A model generated the notes under the pieces. That model ran no database searches and was not told where the DNA came from. It was given only the letters and a program-made list of their open reading frames with translations. Source: Lumbricus terrestris (Eukaryota > Annelida > Clitellata > Crassiclitellata > Lumbricidae). From it: a stretch of 64,000 bases of DNA. The stretch is taken from assembly GCA_949752735.1 (NCBI GenBank), contig OX457053.1:31561900-31625899 (forward strand). The letters run 5' to 3'. Numbering within the stretch: position 1 is the stretch's first letter; each line of letters begins with the position of its first letter. The translations under genes were made by a program, and so were the position numbers. Shown here one piece after another: positions 46,430-58,467 of this stretch.

Positions 46430-49400
46430 ACAGACGTGATGGTCAGCATTTCACGTCAGCAAACCCACTTTTTACGGAATTATCTTGAAACAATTAGACA
46501 GAAATCGGTAAAAACGTTTTCGATGCAAAAGAAATTCAATGTTAGAAATGGTCTTCGTCTGACCGCGAAATATTCACACACTCAAAGGGCTGGTGAACTT
46601 TTATCAACACACAACAGACATAATAGATTTTGCGTGTATAAAAGTTCTGAAATGTCAAACAGGCAAAGGCAGTGGTGGTGCTTTGCAATCATTGCAAAAA
46701 TTGCAATCATGAGTTATTCTGTTATAACAAAAAAAATTAAAGAAACAAACAAAAATCCATTATTACCATTTTAAAGGTTCTCAAAATTTGCTTTACAAAT
46801 ACACACAAATTCGAAGCTCCAGCATGCTACATTAAATTGCTCAGCAAACAGCAGACATATATCAGTACAAGGAAATACATTCATATACAGGTATACACAC
46901 TCACACATATGCATCAAGCGTACTAGACAAATTCTGGCTGACTGATTTCAATGATATGAAATACACACATAAAAATATACATTAGTGTGCTAGAGACAAA
47001 CAAAACACACACACAAAACACACATATATATATACATATACAGATATAAACAGACATGTATACATAAAACACATACACCATACATTTACACAGACTGTAT
47101 AAAAAAAACTATATAGTTATATGCAACATTCATAACATGTCTAAGTATAAACCACCATTACCCAACACACACATATTTCAAGACGATTGAAAATATCAAA
47201 GGATCAAATCTTTTCATGGTTCATAGAAAGAGCCAACATTAGTTCTTGGCCCATTCTACCGAGAAATTGTGCACAACAGCGAGATATGATGCCTATGCAA
47301 AGCACCTGCTATCCGATTTAAAAACATCAGAGCAAGAGCTCATAAACTCACAAACTTTCAGTTTCAGCTCAGAGAGCTCTTACAAACCCGAAAGGTAGAT
47401 TAATATTTTTACAAGACTCGATCATTTCACAATATTTACAACCATGATGCCAAATCTTTAGCAGGAATACCACAGGCAAGTTTTCAAGGACTTCCAGTGC
47501 TGCATCAATTGTAATCGTAAAAATGCAATTGTACCGCAAACGTACTTGAACATGCTTTTCATAGGCACATACATCCCAGGTTATAATACATATAAAACAC
47601 AAGCTCCTGGTACTATAGCACTCCCATACAATGTGCAGGCACCAACTGCTTCCGGTACCTTCTAAAAAAATATCTGCAAACTCAATTCACAACAAACACT
47701 GCAGTCTTCTATTGTGTATGCCTGTTCCTATGAGTTCAAAGTTCACCTCCTCGAGCTTAGCACAAAATTTACAACTTCTTGGCCACGGTGGACATGATAA
47801 CCCACTGGTTAGAACACGTGTCTTGTCACATGAAAGTGCAGGCTCAAGCAAACTGTGTAGAAAATTGACCAAGTGCTTAGAAATTTGCTCTTAATAAAGT
47901 TATTGAAACAATAATAAGCAATTGTTCTCAGCTGCAACCATAATGAAAGCTCGTTCAGTTATTTGAATGGTTTCGTGCTGATGCTTCAACCGATATCCCA
48001 GAGACTTCATGTCTCTGAGTAAAAACGCTGATGTCGCACAACATGTATCGTGTGTATATACTTCTGCATCTAACACAAAGAACATTTCAAGTAGCTCCTA
48101 GAGATGCTCCATAAATAGAGATAAAGATTTTCCAGCGGATTACAATTTCTTCTCAAACAGAATCTTGCAATTTCTTCTCAAATACATTCTGATTAAATTG
48201 TCTACAATGGATTCCGACTTCTGATTGCAATCTCACCCAAAACGATCATCGAATGGGCATTAGTGTCTAATGGCAGACCAGGCATTAGTGTCTAATGGCA
48301 CTATAAAAGTCGATAGACAAAATTAGCATGCTGAACAAAGTCAATTGCAATTTCACGCATTGCAGCGTACGGCTGGTCCAAGATGAAAGCCATTCAAAGA
48401 TGTATATTAAACGGTAAAGAATACACAATTGTCTCTTCGTGCCTACGCACCAGGGATATTTGAAACAACGGCCATGTATAGGAAGTGCACTAATATTCAT
48501 CACACAACCCATTCACATTTTGGCATCGTCATGTGCAGCCAGCAGTGCCTGTCATTAGCCGTTGTAGATTCGTGGAGTGCAATACCAGTGCGTTCAAGGA
48601 GATTGACCTCCGCATCTTGATCAATACGTGCCTCTATCCGACCGCCTCGTGCATCCAGGCGCCCACAGATGCTCCAAGCAACAAGCATCACAACATCAGC
48701 AGCAGCAGCATGGAATCCGCATGCAGGATCATTGCCTCTCACTCTCTTCACAGGTCTTTAATTAATATCACGTTATATACTTATTAAATTAAAATCTAAC
48801 AAATTGGATTATGAGAAAATTTAACCGCATTCATGTGATGAAAATTCTGTGAAATGCATCTTTTGCTGCCATGAAGACAAATATTGTTTTTAACAGGTTT
48901 CAATTAGAACAGTGGAATGGCATTCTTGCTGGGCTCATCAGGATTCAATTATATTTTGCTCCATCTATACATTGTACCCTAAGCATGTGATTTTTCACAA
49001 ACAAGGTCTGAACACATGATCTTTTTAAAGCTAACACCATCCAACCACACAATCCTTTTTAGCACATAAAACTTAGCATTTGACCATCACTATGTAAGAA
49101 AAGACAGTGAAGTAGATTTTATCAGAGCGAATGACTGTTTTTCTATCTGATGCAACATCCTATGTCACCCAGAGCTAGCAAGACCTGTCCATTTCTGGGC
49201 AACCCATTTTGAGGATCAACCTGATATGCTCAAGGCAAGCTGTTGATGTCATTTACAGTGTACATTGTCTGCGTTCTGCCTGCTGTGGCTTATGGCTGAT
49301 TTTTCAGAATAAACCATTTTGATTCTGTTCAAGATGTCCAATACATTATGTTAACGAAACAGTACAGAAAGTATCATTCAGCATATTGCCACATTTACTC

Positions 49401-49700
49401 AAACACACACACACCCTCAATACTGAATTCACTGTCAATGTATAGGAGACACAATGACTGGAGCTTAATAATAAAGAGATCACGCAAAACAATGGTCAGG
49501 TAGCAATGAAGGACTACCAAGTCGCTCGCTCTCACACCAACTCTATCTCACACAAACACACACACGAAACGAACCAAAAGAGTGCCATTCACAATATTAT
49601 TGAGCACTAAATAAGAAGCTATCTTCCCAACCTATATGATCTCAAATCATGTTGCTAGGAAGTGTCCTAAAGTTGTAATTGCCCCAATCTACAGTCTCAC
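46430..49700. other. Probable first intron of the SINHCAF-like gene, few features
   Basis: No coding exon is recognised. AC-rich simple sequence lies around 46860-47120. A tRNA-like stretch near 47785-47865 could be an old SINE. Confidence 0.4.
47785..47870 (+). mobile_element. Possible old tRNA-derived SINE
   Basis: The A-box-like TAACCCACTGGTTAGAACAC and B-box-like GCAGGCTCAAGC sit at tRNA-like spacing, but the body is not recognised. Confidence 0.4.
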
Positions 49701-49829
49701 TTCAGCTCAACCCTCACAAGAGCCTCAAAGGGGTTTCAAGCACAATCACCTTGCACTTAACTCGTTTCAACGGAAGCCTTAAAAACTTCTTCATGGCGTC
49801 TCTTTCGTAAACATGCAATTGAATACGCA

Positions 49830-50160
49830 CCTCGTTCGCAGAGGCGCAATGCAACGCCGCCGCCGACACCATGGCGGTCAGTGCTTCGCGGAAATAGATC
49901 AATAAAGCCGCTGGTAAAGTCGTAACGCTAATCCGTGCGGCTTATGCAGACCACAACGAGACACTTGAACCGTACCACCATCCACAGGATTTATTCGTCA
50001 ATTCTTGTTTACCGATTACGTCACCAGAACACGTCTTTCGACAGGATTCAGGAAATTGCTATATAGCGCCATTTTCACGGCGACATAGCAGCCGGTAGTG
50101 ATTTTACGACAGCAGCTTCCCAGTAACAGTTTGACAGCGTACCGACTACATGGTCTTTTC
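49830..50160 (-). promoter_or_regulatory. Candidate CpG-rich promoter and 5' UTR exon of the SINHCAF-like gene
   Basis: CpG content rises here above the AT-rich surroundings. The minus strand carries CCATGGCGG and GCCGCCGCC blocks, and GCGAACGAG|GTGCGT could be a splice donor feeding the acceptor at 46416. This is inference from composition and from the requirement for an upstream exon; a TATA box was not identified. Confidence 0.35.
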
Positions 50161-50199
50161 CAGGTATGCCTCGATTCCGTGGTTGCCTTATAAGGAAAG

Positions 50200-52320
50200 A
50201 TGTCATTGCACTGGGCACGTATTTTATGACTGAAGGTTCATTGTGGAATCAGAACACTGTGGTTGCCTGGTGCAGTTTGGTGCGTATAGATGTGCTAGCC
50301 ACTGCGCTCAAGAAATTTTCACATATACAATAAAAATAAAATTTAAAAAAAATTATTAATAGTATTATCTTCATTTCAATTAAGCTTAGCCATCCCAGAA
50401 CAATGCTATGGATCCTAATTTATCGAAATGTATACCAAGGGATTACATGTGCATCAAAGAAAAATAATAATTAATTTTAAAAATAATTTACATTTGCAAC
50501 CTTCTCTGTTCACCTATCACTGGCCCACGTACACTAAGTTGCACCCTCTTTTTCTCTCCTGAACTTGTAAATACAAGTAATTTCCGTTGAACAAATTAAA
50601 ACATAGACTGCAAACTGAATTCAGCTCTTAAGAATCAAATTTACTCCTTTCAGATTTAATTTCTGAAATCAACATTGATGCCAGAGCTCAGTTGACGCTA
50701 AGACCATGAATTAAACCGAGTGCTAACTGAAAACTGAACTGCAATCTCCAGAAACCGATTACAGCTAAGTAAAAAATCCTGAACATTAGGAAATTGAAAG
50801 TGTGACAAGCAAAACTTTCATAGCTCGGACATCCCTTCAGCGTCAACACCAAAACAACAACAACAGCTATTTCCTGAACAAAAAGTCATTTAATGCCTTT
50901 GGGCAGAAATCAACACTAGGACCAAAACTTTAGGCCTTAGTGCAACCACATGAAAAAATTGATGCAATCAAACTTGTACGCTGCAGCAGTTCAGGACAGG
51001 TGTTTAGTGCATAAAAATACACTGTGCTGAAATGATTCCTAAATTTCAGCCACATAAAGCAGCTACATAAATCCGTCTGACCATTTAGAGCTGTTAATTG
51101 AGGATGGAACTACAAGCGCTCTACCACAAAGGCTGTTTGGCCAAGTTTACCAGTGCTAAAAAACTAAACTCACTACAATATTAAACAAAACTTTATGGCT
51201 AGAAGTGCGCAAGGATTCTGAAGCAAACCTGCCAAGGACTGAGAATTGTAAGCAAAATTTTACATCCAGTCAAACAATACTGGTCAGGCCTACCATCATT
51301 TCCCCCTCCCCTCATCAACCCAAGAATCACATTCAACTGGTGAAAGAATCTTGTTATCAAACATACCAGCCCTTACATGTTCTGACTTCACACAATCCAT
51401 TGTTGGTCAGGCAAGCATCAGCACACATAATTCCTAATTTATGAAGCCCATATCTCACAGCCCAACCATATTAGACAACCATCAATGCTACTAGACTCAG
51501 GCATTTGCTCTATCACTCTTCATCAAACCCAAGTGGGGCTAGATTGTTGTATAGCTGAATGCCTTTGTCTAATTAATATTCACTCATGTGGCCACCTGGT
51601 GGGTGGCTGGCCATACTGCATTTGCAGGCAGGTCTTACAAAAAGCTCAGCACATTGTCACCCAGGGTTAGGTGCATAATGGGGTGAATGATCTCAATCCA
51701 AAAGACCCTGAAAGACTAGAGCCTACAAACAATAGAAACTCATAGTGATCCCAGTCAGACCCTTACTTGTAAAGGGATTTACCCAGCAACAGGTTGCACT
51801 CTGCCAGTGCCAGTCCCACACCTGGATAAAGGAGGAGGTGACACTAATCATCTTTTGCAATGTCAGTGTTGTTAACCAGCAACAAGCATGGGTCCCAACC
51901 TATATAACTCAACAGGGTAAATATAACACCTACACCTGAATGGGTTTCACATTCACCTACCCAAGGCAAATATAACACCTACCCCTTAATGGGTTCCCTT
52001 TCAACTACCAGTTCTAAATTAAATCATCTATTCTGTCCTACAAACAAACTTACCAGTGAATGCACCAGGCCAGTTTACACTTGTAATTAACAACATTATC
52101 TGAAACAAACTAACAAGTTGGACCAGTACAATACAAAGGAAAGTATTCCATAGGCAGCAATCGAAAGCTTCATTCAACATTTCCCACTGATAATTAACCA
52201 TAATGTGATTCGCTCATCAAGTAATAACAAATTAATTAATTTAATTTAAATCCAGTGTTTCAATGCAACTTGTCGTGACAAACCCTCACAGAAATTAACC
52301 ACTGAATGTCATTTGAGGGA
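50200..52320. other. Intergenic, mostly nothing recognised
   Basis: Around 51790-51850 it holds a copy of the dispersed repeat with GTGCCAGTCCCACACCTGG and ATAAAGGAGGAGG, also seen at 7.4 kb. No gene is supported. Confidence 0.5.
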
Positions 52321-52327
52321 AGGGGTT

Positions 52328-52534
52328 TGTTCAGAAGACTTTAAGTTTGCATTTTAACTTAGCAACGTTAGGTTTTAATTTCAGCACATTATGTGACGTC
52401 ATTGTTGATGTACTCCGGATATAGCAGCTTCCTTGTCTTTTCGTTCGCCATTTTAATTAGTCACGTTTCCGAATGTTTCAATAAATGTTGTAAAATCAAA
52501 TCGAATCGCATGGGCCTAAACGATCGTTAGAACA
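52328..52534 (+). repeat. BEL/Pao 5' LTR
   Basis: 207 bp, TG...CA ends. It contains a full cAMP-response-type palindrome TGACGTCA (52394-52401) and a polyadenylation signal AATAAA (52481-52486). Confidence 0.96.
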
Positions 52535-52539
52535 AATTT

Positions 52540-52557
52540 TGGTAGCAGAGCGTGGTT
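52540..52557 (+). promoter_or_regulatory. Primer-binding site, initiator tRNA-Met-like
   Basis: TGGTAGCAGAGCGTGGTT matches the complement of the animal initiator tRNA-Met 3' end over TGGTAGCAGAG and then TGGTT, with a two-base mismatch between. This would prime minus-strand synthesis. Confidence 0.8.
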
Positions 52558-52631
52558 TTAAAAGGATTAATAGTTCGAGAGTCGAGTATCGAAAAACGTT
52601 TTGCAACTAATCGGACAAACACGAACTTTGG

Positions 52632-55600
52632 ATGTACGTTAGGATGGCGGACGCAATGCACTCGGACACTAACGAAGACGAAACGGTAAGCGTTGACATC
52701 GTAAAACTATCAAAGTCACGGGCGAAAGCTAAATTCACTCGGAGTCGGCATAGCCTGTTAAAAGTTCTGGACGAATCGCCAATCGATAGAAAAGAAATTC
52801 GGAAACAACAGGAACAGTTGTCTGAGAACATGGAAGCGGCCATGAATATTATGGAACAACTTGTAACGGTCCATAATGAAAATCGGGATCGAGACAGTAT
52901 TCACAAAATGTGTACGGAAATGGATACGATGGAAGCGGAGTTCTCTTCCACCATGGAACACGTTCGTCGTGTTTTAAATGAAAGGGCTGATGTTGCATCC
53001 GCTCCTGTAAATGACAGTCATTCAGAATCAATAGAACGAACTCAATCTAATGCTCAAAATGTCGAGTATCGAGACATTGGAGCATACAGCAGTTTCGAGG
53101 TGCTGGATAGAAGACAGCATAGAAGAGCAAACTTCACAGCAGGTGAACATATCGAACAAGATCTGTGGAAACAGCTGAAACGGGTTTCAATTCCAGTCTT
53201 CTCAGGTGATAAAAGAAATTATGAATCATGGAAAGCTTCTTTCATGGCTTGTGTCGATCGAGCACCAACATCATCTGAATACAAACTTCTACAGTTGCGC
53301 CAGTATCTTTCCGGTGAAGCTCTGAAGATCATTGAGAATTTAGGTCATTCGGCAGCAAGCTACGACGCGGCTAAGGAACGATTGGAACGAAAGTACGGTG
53401 GAGTGCGGCGACACATAGCAATACAGATGGAGGAAATCGACAGCTTCAAGCCGGTAAGAAACAGTAACGCTCAAGACTTAGACAGATTCGCTGATTTACT
53501 AGATATTACTGTGATCAACTTGAAAGATTCAGGTCGCTACGAGGAGCTGCGTTATGGATCGTTGTACCTTAAGCTTCTTAAAAAAATGAATGAGACCATG
53601 CTTACGAGTTACCAGCGCTGGGTATTTGAGCATCATAAGAAGGAAGACGTAGAGACATTAAGAGAGTGGATTTTGCAAGAAGCAGAATTTCAGACCGTTG
53701 CCAGTGAGACGGTACAAGGTTTCACTGAAATGAAAGTTAGTTACAATCGGAAAATACATCCACAATCTTATTTTGGTGAGAATCAGAGCAAAGACACTGA
53801 GCGAAGACGACATAAGAAAGATTTGGTTGCTTGTGCTTACTGCCAGGGTCACCATGGTATCTGGGGGTGCAAACAGTACGAGCAGCTAGAAGTGTCGGAT
53901 CGATGGAATGTAGCAAAAGATGCAAAACTGTGTTATCGATGTTTGGGAGGAACGCATCTTGGTCAAGATTGTGCTCGCAGTTGGCAGTGTGGACTGGGAA
54001 ATTGTAGTAAACTTCATCATAGACTACTGCACAAGGACATAATCGGTCCTCGTAATTCAAGCATGATTCCCAGAGTCACAGCACCACCGAGGTCATCGCA
54101 CGAAGGTCGCTCTAGCTTTATGCCTGCAACGGATGGATCCCGGGATCTTGCAGAAAGGGGAGCTAACAGTGATACTACCTTTGTATCCAACGGTAACTGT
54201 TTGAACATATGCAGTTTACGTACGATTCCTGTAATTTTGAAAAACGGTAACAAAATTATTCAGGTAAATGCACTATTAGATGATGGAAGTACAAAGACTT
54301 ACCTCAATGCAGATGTAGCTGCTGAACTGGGTCTCGTTGGTGACGCACAACAGATAGCAGTGAACGTTTTAAATGGGAAAAGTGAAGCATTCGAAACCAT
54401 GCAGGTGAACGTACGACTTCAGAGTTTGGATCATAAGGTGAACATGATGATTTGTGCTTTCACCACAACTAACGTTACTGGCAGTATGGAAGTTGTGAAC
54501 TGGAAAAAGGATTGTGCAAAGTGGCCACACCTCAGAAATATCAACTTTCCAGTATTTCGATCACGTCGTGTTGACATGCTGATTGGACTCGATTATACAG
54601 ATTTGCACTTCGCTCAAAAGGAAGTCCAAGGTAAGCCTGGTCAACCAATCGCTCGACTCACACCACTGGGATGGACGTGTGTTGGGAAAACGTCGCCAGT
54701 CGGAGCTTATACGAATTTCAATCATACTTATTTCCTCAAAGAAAATGTGGATGAAGTAAATGCAACGCTCCGTAAGTTTTGGGACTTGGAAGAGGTCACA
54801 TCAACAAGTTACAACGAATTGTCGCAAGATGATAGAATTCTGCTGCAAGAATCAAAACGGACATTGTGTCACACTGATGGAAGGTATCAAGTGGAGATTC
54901 CTTGGAAGGATGGTCATCCTGACTTACCAAATAATTATGAAATGGCGGTCAGACGTTTGGAATGCACAGAAAAGAGACTTAACAAAGATCAGAATGTCAG
55001 AAGTGCCTACTGCAAAACTATCGAACAGTATACAGAAAAAGGGTACATCCATAAATTGGAAACGTCCAATAAAAATGAAAAACACTGCTGGTATTTACCA
55101 CACTTTCCAGTTGTCCGAGCTGACAAAGCAACAACAAAGACAAGAATCGTCTTTGATGCATCGGCTAATTATAAAGGTGAATCGTTGAATCAGACAATCA
55201 ATCAGGGACCAAAGCTGCAGCAGCAATTGACAAAAGTATTGCTCAGATTTCGTAAGAATCCAATAGCATTGGTGTGTGATGTTGCCGAGATGTATCTTCG
55301 AGTTGAGATAGCCAGGAAGGACCGCTCATACTTCAGATTCTTGTGGCGCGATATGGAGAACAGCAAAGATCCAGTCATTTATGAATTCACACGTGTTGTG
55401 TTTGGTGTGAATTGCTCGCCATTCCTCGCACAGCTTGTTGTTCAAGAACATGCTAGAAAACTAGGTGATCAGTTTCCATTAGCTGCAGAGACTATATTAA
55501 ACGCAACATACATGGATGACAGTATGGATTCTGTGGACTCTGTTAAAGCGGGAGTGGACTTATATCGACAGATGTCGGAGTTGCTGGAACTAGCAGATAT

Positions 55601-58124
55601 GCATGCTCGAAAATGGTTGTCAAATTCGGATGAAGTGTTGGAGAACATACCGGTGGCAGACCAGATTACCGAGATGGAGATTGAAGGTGATCAGGTGTAC
55701 GGAGCTAAGACTCTTGGAGTGATTTGGTTATCTCACGTGGATGTATTCACTTTTCGTTTCAAATCATTGGAAGATGGGTTTGTCTGCAGCAAGAGAAATG
55801 TATTGAAAAAGGTCGCATCACTCTTCGATCCATTGGGTTTCTTGGCTCCATACATTGTGCGGGCCAAGATGTTGTTGCAAAAGATGTGGTCATGTGGATT
55901 AGATTGGGATCAACCATTGGATGTAGAACTAAAAACAGAAGTAATGGATTGGTTTTCAGAGCTGGGCGATGTTAGCAAAATTGAAATTCCAAGATGTATT
56001 CGTTTACCGACTGAAAAGCTGTTGTCAATGTCTCTGCACGTCTTTGCTGATGCATCCACTGAGGCTTATGGTGCAGTGGCATATGCGAGATGTGTTTACG
56101 ACAGTGGTCACTTGTCAAGCCGATTCGTATGCTCAAAGACAAAGGTGTCTCCATTGGCTTCAACCAGTATTCCACGCCTGGAATTAATGGCAGCTGTGTT
56201 AGCACTTCGCATGGGAACAAACATTGCGATTCCACTTGATATAAAACAGTCCAGCATTAACTTCTGGAGTGATAGCATGAATGTATTACACTGGATCAGA
56301 GGTCGGAGTAGAGCGTACAAGCCATTTGTAGCAAACAGAATTGGAGAAATTCAAAGTTCAACCAATCCAGACCAATGGAGACATATTCGATCGGAACAAA
56401 ATCCAGCTGACTTGGCTTCACGAGGATTGACAGCTTCACGTCTCATCAATGAAACCTTGTGGTGGAATGGTCCAGCGTTCTTGCAAACCTCTGAAGACAG
56501 CTGGCCTATTTGTCCAATTGAGCCAGTCAATGATTCATCGTGCGAGAAAAGGAAAAGTGATCGTCACAGAGACTCAACATCGACGTTCCTAACCAGCAAC
56601 AGTTCAGTAGATGATTTGGAAAACATTCTAAATCCGGATAAATTCTCAGACTGGAGACGGTTAGTACGAGTCCAATCGTGGGTTCTACGGTTCAGCAACA
56701 ACTGCAACTTATTAAAGCAGGAAAGAATTCGAGGAGAACTGCAATGTGAAGAAATCAAAGATTCAGAAATCCTATTGATTAAAAGCTGTCAAAAGGAGGC
56801 TTTCAATGAGGAGTATCGAGCCTTACTTCAAAAGAAAGTTCTGCCAGCCAGTAGCAAACTGTTGCCACTGAGTCCTCAGTTGGATGAAGACGGTTTAATG
56901 CGAAGTGACAGTAGATTGGTCAATGCTGAGGTCCTGTCATATGACGCACGTTACCCGATCATCCTACCTCGAAGACATGGAATAACAAGATTGATCGTCA
57001 AAGATGAGCATGACAAAGGAGCTCACGTCTGTGGTACAAATCACATACTTTCAGAGCTATCGAAAAAATACTGGATTCTTTCTGCACGTGAAGCAATTCG
57101 AGAATGGGAACATGCATGCATGGCATGCAAGCGTCGCACCACAAAGGCAGCAACCCAGATTATGGCACCATTGCCTAGTGGAAGACTGAAGTTGCCAAGT
57201 CCGTTGAGAAGTTTCGTTCATACTGCACATGACTTCGCAGGACCATTCCTTACAGTCCGAGGTCGCGGAAGAAGCAGAGAAAAACGTTATCTGTGTCTGT
57301 TCACTTGCATGACAACTAGAGCTGTACACTTAGAAATGGCCTACGGGCTTGACACGGACTCATTCTTAAAAGCGTTTTTTCGGTTTGTTGATCGACGAGG
57401 ATGGCCAGAACTAACTTCAGACAATGGACGAAATTTTGTTGGAGCCAATCGCGAGTTGAAGGAGTTGATAAAGAACTTGGATCAACACAAAGTTATCAAG
57501 TCCACAGTATCGCATCATCTGAAGTGGAATTTTAATCCACCAGTTGCCCCTCACTTTGGAGGTGTATTCGAAATCATGATTAAAGCTGCAAAACGTGCAG
57601 TCTTTGCAATTCTTGGAAATGCTGAAGTTGGCGATGAAGAGTTGACGAGTGCCTTTATCGGAGCGGAAGCACTCATAAATTCAAGACCACTGACATACCA
57701 ATCAGCAAATCCACAAGATCTAGCACCACTTACACCAAGCCATTTTCTACATGGTGAACTTGGTAGACAAGCTGCTCCAGTTCCAACCGATGAAGCTCAT
57801 CATCCAAGACAGCGTTGGAGACGGGTTCAGGAATTAATTCGTCATTTTTGGAGTCGTTGGATGCAAGAGTGGCTACCTAGTTTGGGATCGAGAAAGAAAT
57901 GGCATTCAGAAAAGAAGGACTTTCAAGTCGGAGATGTAGTTTTGGTTGTGAACTCAGATACAGCTAGAGGACGTTGGCCTTTAGGAAGAATAGTTTCTGT
58001 TCATCCAGGACGTGATGGACATGTGCGAGTGGTCAATGTTCGCATTGGAGAGACTGTATTTACACGACCCATTAACTCTTTATGTCCACTTGAATTTGCT
58101 GATGAAGGCAATTGTGATGCCTGA
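52632..58124 (+). CDS. BEL/Pao Gag-Pol polyprotein, intact 1830 codons
   Basis: One uninterrupted frame encodes a polyprotein for reverse transcription and integration. Approximate order: Gag with a DUF1759-like region (about 180-360, IPVFSGDKRNYESWK); cysteine/histidine knuckles (about 400-470, CAYCQGHHGIWGC, CYRCLGGTHLGQDC); retropepsin-like protease (about 545, LLDDGSTKTY); RT with RIVFDAS (about 838), FGVNCSPF and the catalytic YMDD (about 960); RNase H (VFADAS at about 1137, IPRLELMA, WSDS); integrase zinc finger (H at about 1462, CMAC); integrase core with Asp in HDFAGPF (about 1534), SDNG (about 1596) and Glu in GGVFEIM (about 1647); and a C-terminal DUF5641-like region ending PINSLCPL. 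All catalytic residues are present and there is no stop or shift. The start is the first Met of the frame; Met5 (MADAMH) is an alternative. Confidence 0.95.
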   Translation: MYVRMADAMHSDTNEDETVSVDIVKLSKSRAKAKFTRSRHSLLKVLDESPIDRKEIRKQQEQLSENMEAAMNIMEQLVTVHNENRDRDSIHKMCTEMDTMEAEFSSTMEHVRRVLNERADVASAPVNDSHSESIERTQSNAQNVEYRDIGAYSSFEVLDRRQHRRANFTAGEHIEQDLWKQLKRVSIPVFSGDKRNYESWKASFMACVDRAPTSSEYKLLQLRQYLSGEALKIIENLGHSAASYDAAKERLERKYGGVRRHIAIQMEEIDSFKPVRNSNAQDLDRFADLLDITVINLKDSGRYEELRYGSLYLKLLKKMNETMLTSYQRWVFEHHKKEDVETLREWILQEAEFQTVASETVQGFTEMKVSYNRKIHPQSYFGENQSKDTERRRHKKDLVACAYCQGHHGIWGCKQYEQLEVSDRWNVAKDAKLCYRCLGGTHLGQDCARSWQCGLGNCSKLHHRLLHKDIIGPRNSSMIPRVTAPPRSSHEGRSSFMPATDGSRDLAERGANSDTTFVSNGNCLNICSLRTIPVILKNGNKIIQVNALLDDGSTKTYLNADVAAELGLVGDAQQIAVNVLNGKSEAFETMQVNVRLQSLDHKVNMMICAFTTTNVTGSMEVVNWKKDCAKWPHLRNINFPVFRSRRVDMLIGLDYTDLHFAQKEVQGKPGQPIARLTPLGWTCVGKTSPVGAYTNFNHTYFLKENVDEVNATLRKFWDLEEVTSTSYNELSQDDRILLQESKRTLCHTDGRYQVEIPWKDGHPDLPNNYEMAVRRLECTEKRLNKDQNVRSAYCKTIEQYTEKGYIHKLETSNKNEKHCWYLPHFPVVRADKATTKTRIVFDASANYKGESLNQTINQGPKLQQQLTKVLLRFRKNPIALVCDVAEMYLRVEIARKDRSYFRFLWRDMENSKDPVIYEFTRVVFGVNCSPFLAQLVVQEHARKLGDQFPLAAETILNATYMDDSMDSVDSVKAGVDLYRQMSELLELADMHARKWLSNSDEVLENIPVADQITEMEIEGDQVYGAKTLGVIWLSHVDVFTFRFKSLEDGFVCSKRNVLKKVASLFDPLGFLAPYIVRAKMLLQKMWSCGLDWDQPLDVELKTEVMDWFSELGDVSKIEIPRCIRLPTEKLLSMSLHVFADASTEAYGAVAYARCVYDSGHLSSRFVCSKTKVSPLASTSIPRLELMAAVLALRMGTNIAIPLDIKQSSINFWSDSMNVLHWIRGRSRAYKPFVANRIGEIQSSTNPDQWRHIRSEQNPADLASRGLTASRLINETLWWNGPAFLQTSEDSWPICPIEPVNDSSCEKRKSDRHRDSTSTFLTSNSSVDDLENILNPDKFSDWRRLVRVQSWVLRFSNNCNLLKQERIRGELQCEEIKDSEILLIKSCQKEAFNEEYRALLQKKVLPASSKLLPLSPQLDEDGLMRSDSRLVNAEVLSYDARYPIILPRRHGITRLIVKDEHDKGAHVCGTNHILSELSKKYWILSAREAIREWEHACMACKRRTTKAATQIMAPLPSGRLKLPSPLRSFVHTAHDFAGPFLTVRGRGRSREKRYLCLFTCMTTRAVHLEMAYGLDTDSFLKAFFRFVDRRGWPELTSDNGRNFVGANRELKELIKNLDQHKVIKSTVSHHLKWNFNPPVAPHFGGVFEIMIKAAKRAVFAILGNAEVGDEELTSAFIGAEALINSRPLTYQSANPQDLAPLTPSHFLHGELGRQAAPVPTDEAHHPRQRWRRVQELIRHFWSRWMQEWLPSLGSRKKWHSEKKDFQVGDVVLVVNSDTARGRWPLGRIVSVHPGRDGHVRVVNVRIGETVFTRPINSLCPLEFADEGNCDA

Positions 58125-58249
58125 ATTTATTGTTAACACAAAATGATTTAGTTGATATAATGATATTTCAGAATTAAGTCGTAGACAGTGCATCGTTTAT
58201 TATCAGTAACAACAATGACTATAGTTGATAGGTGATGCTTACGCATCAC

Positions 58250-58260
58250 AAAGGGGAGAA
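58250..58260 (+). promoter_or_regulatory. Polypurine tract
   Basis: AAAGGGGAGAA ends directly at the 3' LTR and would prime plus-strand synthesis. Confidence 0.85.
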
Positions 58261-58467
58261 TGTTCAGAAGACTTTAAGTTTGCATTTTAACTTAGCAACG
58301 TTAGGTTTTAATTTCAGCACATTATGTGACGTCATTGTTGATGTACTCCGGATATAGCAGCTTCCTTGTCTTTTCGTTCGCCATTTTAATTAGTCACGTT
58401 TCCGAATGTTTCAATAAATGTTGTAAAATCAAATCGAATCGCATGGGCCTAAACGATCGTTAGAACA
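58261..58467 (+). repeat. BEL/Pao 3' LTR
   Basis: 207 bp, read as identical to the 5' LTR. It contains the same TGACGTCA and AATAAA. Confidence 0.96.

Larger units (their letters stand above)
52328..58467 (+). mobile_element. Complete BEL/Pao LTR retrotransposon, TSD GGGTT
   Basis: Two 207-bp LTRs (TGTTCAG...TAGAACA) flank a single Gag-Pol frame. The 5-bp duplication GGGTT lies at 52323-52327 and 58468-58472. A primer-binding site begins 5 bp after the left LTR. A polypurine tract (AAAGGGGAGAA) precedes the right LTR. The domain order protease-RT-RNase H-integrase with a DUF1759-type Gag is that of BEL/Pao. By eye the LTRs are identical, which implies recent insertion. Confidence 0.95.
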
